Origin: a virus
Strand: one strand, 5' to 3'
IMG/VR virus record: IMGVR_UViG_3300025030_000010
Location: 1 to 64,000 of that record
DNA: 64,000 bases
Numbering within the stretch: position 1 is the stretch's first letter; every line of letters starts with the position of its first letter. The translations under genes were made by a program, and so were the position numbers. Below the pieces are notes generated by a model that ran no database searches, was not told the DNA's origin, and worked only from the letters and a program-made list of their open reading frames with translations. Shown one piece after another: positions 8,522 to 16,000 of the stretch.

Positions 8522-8983
8522 ATGGGAAGACTCACTGGTTTAGTCAAGCGCAATCGCGGCAAACACGCCTACGACTCTCTCTTTCTGAACGGACTTGAAA
8601 TTCCGTGTGAGCTGTCCTTCAGCATTGCACAGAACGCAACTCAGTTCGGAACCGAGGTCGAGATTTCCGTTTGCAATAAGGACGGCATTGTTATCCCCGG
8701 CGTCCACACTCTCGACGTGTATCTCAGCGATACCGTCAACGGCGTAGGCGTTACTGCCGTTGACCCCTTCGGCGCCGTAACGGCGAAAGCGGCATCCGGC
8801 ACCGTTCTCGGAATTCTGACTGCGAAGAAAGCTTTCAGAGTTACGACACTGGCGACTGGCAAATTCACACTTCAGATCATTGACGATGTGACTCCCGTTT
8901 TTCTTTACGTTGCAGCAAGCATCCCGAGCCTGGGGCTTGTTCAAGTTTCTCGCAAGACGGTCGCGGGCGACTACAAGCCGTAA
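8522..8983 (+). CDS. Hypothetical head accessory protein, all-beta
   Basis: 153 residues with GAGGAGGTGATTTAAGAT before ATG. Alternating hydrophobic strands, few helices, and Thr/Val/Gly-rich central part suggest an immunoglobulin-like or similar beta-sandwich, as in capsid decoration or head-fibre proteins. It ends just before a strong intrinsic terminator, closing the head block. No named family recognised. Confidence 0.6.
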   Translation: MGRLTGLVKRNRGKHAYDSLFLNGLEIPCELSFSIAQNATQFGTEVEISVCNKDGIVIPGVHTLDVYLSDTVNGVGVTAVDPFGAVTAKAASGTVLGILTAKKAFRVTTLATGKFTLQIIDDVTPVFLYVAASIPSLGLVQVSRKTVAGDYKP

Positions 8984-9010
8984 CATCGACAGCAGCATTT
9001 ATTCATGACA

Positions 9011-9040
9011 GAGACGCGGTTACTCGCCGCGTCTCTTTTT
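9011..9040 (+). terminator. Rho-independent terminator closing head block
   Basis: 9-bp stem GAGACGCGG/CCGCGTCTC with 7-base loop, followed immediately by five T. Separates capsid genes from connector/tail genes. Confidence 0.85.
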
Positions 9041-9056
9041 AAGCAAGGAGTTGACA

Positions 9057-9443
9057 ATGGCGTGGACATATTCTGGTAACCCTAGCGCAAGTAGCAAAGA
9101 CGCAGTTCGATTTCTTGTCGGGGATACTCAGGCAGAAGCGCCTTTAGCTCAGGACGAAGAGATAACGTGGGCGCTGACAGAGAACCCTAATATTTACGCT
9201 GCTGCTGCTCAAATCGCTAGTTCCATTGCGATTTACTTCGCGACTCAGGCACAGTCGATCAAGATCGGCCCACTGACTGAACAATACACTTCGAGAGCCA
9301 AAGACTATCGAGATTTAACCTTAACTTTGAAAACAAAGGCCACTGAAAGACAGGGCCTCAACATATACGCTGGTGGAATAGAAGATCGTAGTCCAATCGA
9401 GAATCTTTCTGTCGGAATGCACGATAACAACGGGAGTGACTAA
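9057..9443 (+). CDS. Head-tail connector protein (gp6-like)
   Basis: 128 residues from ATG at 9057, 6 bases after AAGGAG; an in-frame TTG at 9051 is less likely. Small helical adaptor docking under the portal. The pattern SKDAVRFLVGDT, then an acidic stretch DEEITWAL and the amphipathic helix AAAQIASSIAIYFATQA, matches gp6/gp15-type connectors. The end overlaps the next start (TAATG). Confidence 0.75.
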   Translation: MAWTYSGNPSASSKDAVRFLVGDTQAEAPLAQDEEITWALTENPNIYAAAAQIASSIAIYFATQAQSIKIGPLTEQYTSRAKDYRDLTLTLKTKATERQGLNIYAGGIEDRSPIENLSVGMHDNNGSD

Positions 9444-9805
9444 TGGGCTTCTACGAGCAACGTGCCGCTTCCGCACTTCGACTGATTAAGAAGTACGGCA
9501 TGACAATGACAGTGAGGCGAGTCACCAAAGGCGAGTATAACAGCGAAGCGGGCGAAAGAGCCGCGGATGTTGTGCTTTCGCTAGACGGAAAAGGCATCAT
9601 TGAGGAATACGAGACAAAAGAGATTGACGGCACACTGATTCAAGCAGGGGATAGAAAGATCATTCTCGCTGCTTCAGGTCTTGCAATTCGCCCCAAGAAG
9701 GGCGATCTTCTCGTTATCGACGGCGCAATCAGTCAGATCGTAAAGAACAAACCGACTTCACCTGGCGGAGTAGACATAATTCACAATCTTCAGATAAGGG
9801 ATTAA
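9443..9805 (+). CDS. Head closure protein (head-tail joining)
   Basis: 120 residues. Small beta-barrel type protein: MTVRRVTKGEYN, then GIIEEYETKEIDGTLIQAGDRKI and KKGDLLVIDG, as in siphovirus head-closure/stopper proteins that seal the connector after packaging. Second gene of the adaptor, closure, neck, terminator order seen here. Confidence 0.72.
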   Translation: MGFYEQRAASALRLIKKYGMTMTVRRVTKGEYNSEAGERAADVVLSLDGKGIIEEYETKEIDGTLIQAGDRKIILAASGLAIRPKKGDLLVIDGAISQIVKNKPTSPGGVDIIHNLQIRD

Positions 9806-9808
9806 ATC

Positions 9809-10225
9809 ATGCTCGCTGATCTGAAAAAGTTCCAACTCGATTTAAAGCACTTCTCCGAAGTCGTTACTCCTGAGACACACGCGAGACTGTGCGGAAGAAT
9901 TGCCTTCAGATTGCATCAATACGTTGTCGCAGGATGTCCGGAGAATCCTAAGGGTACACCCGTTGACACTGGCTGGGCGAGAGCAAACTGGGCTGTATTC
10001 ATAGGACGCAACTGTCCGACTAAGCCGATAGGGGAACGCGGCAAACACAGACTGATCTTTGACGCAACGACAATGACAATCGCTGTGCCAAAGTTTCCGT
10101 TTATCTGGGTCTACAACAACGTACCGTATATCGAAAAGCTCGAAGACGGACATTCTCAACAGGCTCCAACGGGTATGGTCGCAGGCGCACTTAACAACAT
10201 ACAAGTATATATGGATAACTTATGA
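9809..10225 (+). CDS. Neck/tail completion protein (HK97 gp10-like)
   Basis: 138 residues. Two family hallmarks are visible: GTPVDTGWARANW near residue 51 and VPYIEKLEDGHSQQAPTGMV near 111-130, both typical of HK97 gp10-like proteins. Its stop overlaps the start of the tail terminator gene by 4 bases (ATGA). Confidence 0.85.
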   Translation: MLADLKKFQLDLKHFSEVVTPETHARLCGRIAFRLHQYVVAGCPENPKGTPVDTGWARANWAVFIGRNCPTKPIGERGKHRLIFDATTMTIAVPKFPFIWVYNNVPYIEKLEDGHSQQAPTGMVAGALNNIQVYMDNL

Positions 10226-10647
10226 GCGCACTGACAGCAGAAACTGAAATGATACACCGCTTCAAGACGCTCTGGGCGGATAGATGTCCCGCTCAGTATC
10301 CGAATCTTGCTTTTGACCCACCTGAAAGAACTGGCAACGCAGAGTGGGTGAGAGTGAACATCAAGGACACAACTCCTGAAGGTGACGCTCAGATCAGCAT
10401 CGGCTCCGAGCAGAACGATTGTCGCTTCACAGGATTGCTCACGATACAGGTTTTCACGAACACTGACATCGGTCACGCTCCTGCAATGCGCAGAGCAGAA
10501 GAAGCTGCCGCGATCTTCTTGAAGTGGAAAGGAAGTGTCAACGGGTTACTGTTCAGAATACCCGTTATCAAAGAGATAGGCACAGACGCGGAGGGGTGGT
10601 TTCAGGTTAACTGTATCATCGCCTTTATTCGAAACGAAATCATCTAA
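10222..10647 (+). CDS. Tail terminator protein
   Basis: 141 residues. An N-terminal helix (IHRFKTLWADRCPAQYP) followed by beta strands and RRAEEAAAIF matches tail terminator (gpU/DUF4128-like) proteins, which cap the tail tube and join it to the head. Position after gp10-like and before tail tube agrees. Confidence 0.7.
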   Translation: MSALTAETEMIHRFKTLWADRCPAQYPNLAFDPPERTGNAEWVRVNIKDTTPEGDAQISIGSEQNDCRFTGLLTIQVFTNTDIGHAPAMRRAEEAAAIFLKWKGSVNGLLFRIPVIKEIGTDAEGWFQVNCIIAFIRNEII

Positions 10648-10663
10648 CCAGGAGGTGTCAGAA

Positions 10664-10864
10664 ATGCAGAAGTCGATATTGAAAGAGAATGCAGTTGTTG
10701 ACGGGGAGTTGAGACAGGCGGGGGAAGATGTCTCCGAAGCGTCTGCCTTTGAGCTGGGTGTGCTCGAAGCTCACGACAAGATCGTTATCACGAAACTCGA
10801 AGAAGAGAAGCTTCCTGAGCTTCCTGCTGCGAACCACAACAAGAAGAAGAACGGCGAAGAGTAA
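10664..10864 (+). CDS. Small acidic hypothetical protein
   Basis: 66 residues from ATG at 10664, six bases after AGGAGG... (CAGGAGGTGTCAGAA); an in-frame GTG at 10655 overlaps the ribosome binding site. Rich in Glu and Lys with a KKKNGEE end. No membrane segment or motif. It sits between tail terminator and tail tube genes; role unknown. Confidence 0.6.
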   Translation: MQKSILKENAVVDGELRQAGEDVSEASAFELGVLEAHDKIVITKLEEEKLPELPAANHNKKKNGEE

Positions 10865-10905
10865 ACACGAGTAGTCAAATCTAAAGAATAAAGGAGAGTT
10901 CAACG

Positions 10906-12096
10906 ATGCCTACCACAGGTGTTAACGCAGCAGTAGCAACAAACGACATTCTGCTGGCATACGCCCTCGAAGCAGCATGGGGTGTTAAGCCGGCAGTCGC
11001 GTTCAATCAGATGCGCATCGAATCTGAGAACTTCACTAGCAGCAAAACAAGAGCGCGGCCGGGCGAGATTAACCCGACTGGTCAGGCATCCGGCGCAGTG
11101 ACAACCAAAGTAGAAGCCAAAGGCGATCTGAAGTTCAGTCTCTCGACTGCTACTCCGTTCGACCTTTTCTGCGCTTCCATCATGGGTGTTGCTGACACGG
11201 CGGTCAACTTCGCCGCAAAAGTCACCGTCGCCGCTACCGCATCCGGATTTACTGACAGCGGTTCAGGGTTCGTCACAGGCAACGTTCACGCAGGGGACTG
11301 GATTCGCGTCACTGGCTGGTTGGCAGGAAACGCAGCGAACAACGGGTACTATCAGGTACTCACAGTTGTTGCAGGTACGATCACCACATTGCCGGCACCT
11401 CCGGTAGTTGCAGCCGCTGGTAACTCCGTGACGTTCACGGGACAGAAGTGCGTCAACGGCACAAACATCAACAGCTTCTGGTTTCAGAAGCAGCTCGCGT
11501 CGAATATGTTCTTCGCTTATCCGGGTTCCGTCTGCACGGGCGGCGGTATCTCCGCATCCCTGGGTGGCTTCTTCTCGGGTGATCTTTCGTTCTTGTGCAA
11601 AGATCAGGTCAAAGCTATCGTTGACGGTTCGACAGGCGCACAGATTGCCGCAGGAACAGGGACCGTTATCGATACTGTCAACGGTTTCGGTACGATCTAT
11701 CGCGGCGCAGCGCCTCTCGACGGCATTTTGCAAAAGATCGACCTGAAGTGGCAGCAGCAGGGCGCTCGCCAGCAGTACGGCATGGGCTCCACAGCCGCAG
11801 CAGGTTTCGGCAAAGGGCTTCTCGAAGTCTCCGGCACGATGGAAGTCTACTTCAAGACTTTCGCGCTCTATGACGAATTCATCGCAGAGACAGGCGCGAT
11901 GATCAGCTTCAGGGCAACGGACCTCACTGGTGCTGGCTACATCTTCACCATGGGTAACGCAACAATCATGAACCCGACCATCGTTGCAGGCGGACCCAAT
12001 CAGGATGTCATGGCGACATTTCAGATCGAAGCCAACCCGACTTCGGCAGCCAGCATCTTCGGCGGTCAGTCGTTCCAGATCGACAAGGTCACCTAA
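10906..12096 (+). CDS. Major tail tube protein
   Basis: 396 residues, ribosome binding site AAAGGAGAGTTCAACG. The start (LLAYALEAAWGVKP..FNQMRIESENF), the SSKTRARPGEI segment and the ending with MATFQIEANP are typical of the siphovirus tail tube family (Phage_tube type). It is longer than minimal tube proteins; residues ~95-175 with TASGFTDSGSGFVTGNVHAGD look like an inserted surface beta domain. Hexameric rings of this protein stack to form the tail. A structured terminator follows. Confidence 0.8.
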   Translation: MPTTGVNAAVATNDILLAYALEAAWGVKPAVAFNQMRIESENFTSSKTRARPGEINPTGQASGAVTTKVEAKGDLKFSLSTATPFDLFCASIMGVADTAVNFAAKVTVAATASGFTDSGSGFVTGNVHAGDWIRVTGWLAGNAANNGYYQVLTVVAGTITTLPAPPVVAAAGNSVTFTGQKCVNGTNINSFWFQKQLASNMFFAYPGSVCTGGGISASLGGFFSGDLSFLCKDQVKAIVDGSTGAQIAAGTGTVIDTVNGFGTIYRGAAPLDGILQKIDLKWQQQGARQQYGMGSTAAAGFGKGLLEVSGTMEVYFKTFALYDEFIAETGAMISFRATDLTGAGYIFTMGNATIMNPTIVAGGPNQDVMATFQIEANPTSAASIFGGQSFQIDKVT

Positions 12097-12112
12097 TCAT
12101 CGACAACAGTTT

Positions 12113-12182
12113 GGGCGGAGCGATAACCCCTCCATCGTGTGAGTAAGGCATGTGCTGAGACTCTTCACCGCCCCTTTTTTTT
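12113..12182 (+). terminator. Branched terminator-like RNA after tail tube gene
   Basis: Outer stem GGGCGG (12113-12118)/CCGCCC (12168-12173) followed by C and eight T. Inside are two smaller possible helices: CGAT/ATCG (12121-12124/12134-12137) and GTG-t-GAGT/ACTC-tt-CAC (12137-12144/12160-12168). It should act as an intrinsic terminator, limiting transcription into the tail chaperone genes, but is bigger than a simple hairpin. Confidence 0.65.
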
Positions 12183-12226
12183 AAGTGAGGGACAACAACT
12201 ATAATGAATCAAGCGAGGGTACAACA

Positions 12227-12682
12227 ATGGCAAATCCTTTTCAGATGTTCAAAACCGATCCGACTATCGAAACCACAACCGGCGTAATTCTCGACTACGG
12301 CGATTTCCGCTGCCGTGTAGCAAGAGCGGGTGGCGCTAACAAGCGTTACACGAAGCTGATCGAAGCTCGCATGAAGCCGCATAGCCGTCTGCTTGCCGTT
12401 GGCAAGATGGACGACGATGTCGCAACTCGCATCCTGGTCGAAGTCTTCTCCGAGACGGTCATCCTCGATATGGATGTCCTCGACAAAGAGAAGAGTACCA
12501 TCGAAGCGCCTGTCTACATCCCCGGCATTCTTTGCGAGGACGGCACGATCATCGAGGACAACTACAAGAACCGCGTTGAGTTCTTCTTGAAGCTCGAAGA
12601 AATGTTTCTCGACGTGAGGAAACAGGCCAACGACTTCACACAGTTTCTTGAAGCTGTGAAGGAAGACATCGTAAAAAACTAA
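12227..12682 (+). CDS. Tail assembly chaperone (G-like)
   Basis: 151 residues from ATG at 12227 (GCGAGGGTACAACA before it). Lies between tail tube and tape measure, the position of lambda G and its relatives, which coat the tape measure during tail assembly. Sequence is short, acidic and helical at the end (VEFFLKLEEMFLDVRKQAND). The last codons read GTA AAA AAC TAA and contain the slippery heptamer A AAA AAC at 12673-12679, one codon before the stop, allowing a -1 shift into the next frame. Confidence 0.82.
   Translation: MANPFQMFKTDPTIETTTGVILDYGDFRCRVARAGGANKRYTKLIEARMKPHSRLLAVGKMDDDVATRILVEVFSETVILDMDVLDKEKSTIEAPVYIPGILCEDGTIIEDNYKNRVEFFLKLEEMFLDVRKQANDFTQFLEAVKEDIVKN
12673..12679 (+). 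promoter_or_regulatory. -1 programmed ribosomal frameshift site
   Basis: A AAA AAC in the correct register (X XXY YYZ) immediately before the TAA stop of the upstream chaperone. After a -1 slip the frame stays open through 12679-13011 and becomes the downstream chaperone frame, predicting a 261-residue fusion, the counterpart of lambda gpG-T. Confidence 0.8.
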
Positions 12683-13011
12683 CCGACTGCCTGAACTGGA
12701 ACAACACTTGGGGAAGTCGCCTAAAAGGGCTACTTGAAATGGAGCAGAGCGGTGGGGAAACTCCTGCCGCTCTGCTTAATCGTCCAATACCGAGCGAAGA
12801 CGCTCTTCCGTACTGGCAAGCATTTCAAACTCTGACAGGTTCAAGGCAGTGGACACAAGCAGGGCCGTTATCGATACCTTATCCGACGGTAATAAATTGG
12901 CTCAACGAGAACTTTGTCTCTGAGCCAGATGATAGGGAGGATTATCTTCAGATCATTCAACAGCTAGATTCAGTTTATTTGGACATACAATACGCCAAAC
13001 TTAAAAAATAG
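12679..13011 (+). CDS. Tail assembly chaperone frameshift extension (T-like)
   Basis: Open in the -1 frame from the slippery site to 13011 (110 codons). An ATG at 12739 exists (90 residues), but no strong ribosome binding site precedes it, favouring synthesis as a frameshift fusion. Residues after the ATG include PYWQAFQTLTGSRQWTQAGP and VINWLNEN, a tryptophan-rich pattern common in T-type chaperone domains that bind the tail tube protein. Confidence 0.75.
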   Translation, partial: LTDCLNWNNTWGSRLKGLLEMEQSGGETPAALLNRPIPSEDALPYWQAFQTLTGSRQWTQAGPLSIPYPTVINWLNENFVSEPDDREDYLQIIQQLDSVYLDIQYAKLKK

Positions 13012-13019
13012 GTGACGCA

Positions 13020-16000
13020 ATGGGACAGGAAACATTCCTTAGAGTCGGAATCGACGGCAGTGCGGCGAAGTCCGGCGCTAGAGTCGTTACTCGTTCCATG
13101 GACGATATCTCCAATAGTGCGCAGACTGTGGGCAAGCATGTAGCCTATTTGCAGTCTGCGCTTACGCATTTGGCGGGTACCGCCGTGGGCGTATACGGCA
13201 TCGCAACCGCACTTCAAGCAATTAAAGCAGCATCTCTGGGAGTGCTCGACTATCTGGGTAAGATAGAAACCGCAACTCTTGGCATCGCCGCTGCGTATCT
13301 AGTCAGTGGGCAGTATCAGGACACAATCACGAAGAAAGCGCTCTCCGCACAGACGGCGCTAAAGGCGGCGCAAAACGAATCCGCCGCTGTAATCGAGCAA
13401 CTGAAGGTCGCCAACTTTCAGACCATCGCGACACTTGATCAGCTCATTTTCGCTTATCAAGTTACCCTGCCTGTCGCCATGTCTGCTGGCTTCAATAAGC
13501 AGCAGGTCATGGACTACACGCTTGCGATGGTACAAGCTGCGGGTGCTATCGGATTATCATTCGATCAGATAGCAGAAGAAACGCGCTCCATGCTCACAGG
13601 CAACATCACTCGAAACTCTCGTATCGCTCAGGTTCTTGGTCTGAGAAACGAAGACGTTACGGCGCTGAAGGGCAATGCAACAGGTCTTTTCGACATGCTC
13701 ATGGGTCGTCTGTCTGGCTTCAGAGTAGCGGGCATCGAGGCACAGAAAACATGGGCGGGTCTGCTCTCGAACACAAAAGATATTGCTTTGCAGTTATCGG
13801 GCAAAGCTTTCGAACCTGTTTTCGATGCAGTTAAGCAAAAGCTCGTGGAAATCCAGAAAGCCACTTTCACAATCGCGAAAGACAGTAGTGGATTACAGTC
13901 GATCAAATTCAGTGACGAGTTCATAAAGGGCGCGAAAGAGGCAGCAGAGTTTTTGAAAGCTTTCGCAAACGGTTTGATATCGAGTGCAACTTTCATCTAC
14001 GATCATGCTGGCGCTATAAAGGCGCTCGTGGAAATCTACATCGGGTTCAGACTTACGGTTTACGCTGCAACGTTAGCACAAAAAGCGTCAAACATCGTCT
14101 CTCTCGAAGGCATGGCGATTGAAAATAGTCGCCGCGCTCTTGCTGTCCAAGATTTAGGCATCGCAGCACAGGCAGCAAAAGCAGAGGCAACAAAAACTGC
14201 CGCTGCTGTCGCATATCAGCAAGCGAGAGTGGCAGAAAACGCAGCAGAGAGAGCGGGTATAGTTCTGGAGCTTCAGTCTGCATCCAGTACCGAAGCTGCC
14301 GCCACCGCAAGTTATGCCAAAGTATCGGCAAAGCTCGCAGAGGCTGCGGCTGAAGTTGCTTCTCTCACAGCGGTTCGTGGCTCACTCGAAGCAGAGAGAG
14401 CGCTGATCGTAGCTAAGATGGCGTCCAATGATGCAACGGCGATCGGTCTAGCTAATCAGCAGGCTAGTATCGTTGCAAAACAGGCGACTCGTGCTGCAAC
14501 AATCGCAGAGACTCAGCAGCTAATCACGCAGAAACAGGCTATCATTGCAAAATGGGAGTCCGAGTTGTTTTTCGAGGGGCGCAGTCTCACTCAGTCCTCC
14601 GGGCTTAATCTTGTGAAGCAGCAAGAGGTGAATCTCCGTCGCTCTCTTACCACTCACGTCAACAATGCGGCGAAAGCGGAACTGGCATTAGTTGCGATCA
14701 ACGAGCAGTCCATAGCAGCGGGACTCGCCAAGAAAGCACTGATCAATCAGCTCGTGCCTCTCGCGGTACAACAGAACGGGCTTGAGCAACAGCTAAAGAT
14801 AGCGGTAATAGAGCACTCTACTGCCGAACGTATCGCTGGGTCTGCGATAACTGAAAGAGGACTCGCAGCCAAGAAGCTTGTTGTCGCTGAAGCAGCACAA
14901 CTCGCAATCGAAGCGAATCTAGCTAAGGCAACAGCGGCAAATGCGCTGGCTCAAGGTGCGTCTACGGTCGCAACTGATCTTCACACGGCAGCTATTGCAG
15001 CTCAAACAATCGGCGCTCGTCTCGCAACAGGCGCAGTGACCATGCTCAAGTCCGCAATGATGTATCTGGGTGGACCGATAGGCACGATCATCACTCTGCT
15101 CGGCATCGCAGCCACAGCATGGTTCACATTCGGCAAGAGCGCAAGAGACGCAAACGCCGAAGCTCTCGAAGGCGCAGACGATGTGCTGTCAAATCTTCGC
15201 AAGCAGAATAAAGAGCTGCTTGAGCGCAAGCGTATCCAGAGAGCAGCGGGCGCAGACTGGAAAGATGGCAAGCTCAACGAAGGTGTATTTACTGACAAAG
15301 AGCTTGCCGATCTGAAGCGTAAAGAGGAAATGAAACGCGATCTCGAAGCGAAACTGGCGAAGATGCCTAACTTCGAGATGAAGAAAGTGGTTGACACTAG
15401 AGGCGGCGCCACCGCTCAAGATTCTTCTACCGCTCTGAAGATGCAAATCTCTTCAGTCACTCGTGACATCGAGGAGCTGAGACGGCTCAAGAAGCAGAAC
15501 GTGGAGATGGAGAAAGAGACAGAGTACAAGTCGAACGATCCTAAAGACAAGCAGGATTCTCTTTCTGCCAGTAGGAAGTATTACGATGCGCTTTACGCTC
15601 TGCAAAGAGCGAACGCAGATAAAGCGATTGCAGGATATAAGGAACTCGCAGCACGCAACAGATCGATTCTCGAAGACAACCACGAGCAGGCACTTGTGGC
15701 TACGACCGAGTATCACAAGAAGAAGATGAACATCGAAAAGGGGATGATTCAGGAAGAGAGAAACGCAAACACCGCGTTGCTCAACTTCTTGAAGAACTCA
15801 GCTCCCGAGGCGATCAGCGCCAAGGACGACCCGACAGGGACAAAGTCTGCGGCAATGGCGCTTGAGCACAAAACTAAGATCATCGTTGCTGAGACAAAAG
15901 CTATCGAGTTGGAAAAGCAGTACAATAACGTCACGATTGACGGCAACATTGCAATAGGTAAATCCAATCGTGACTTGATGGCGCAGCAAGAAGAACTGAA

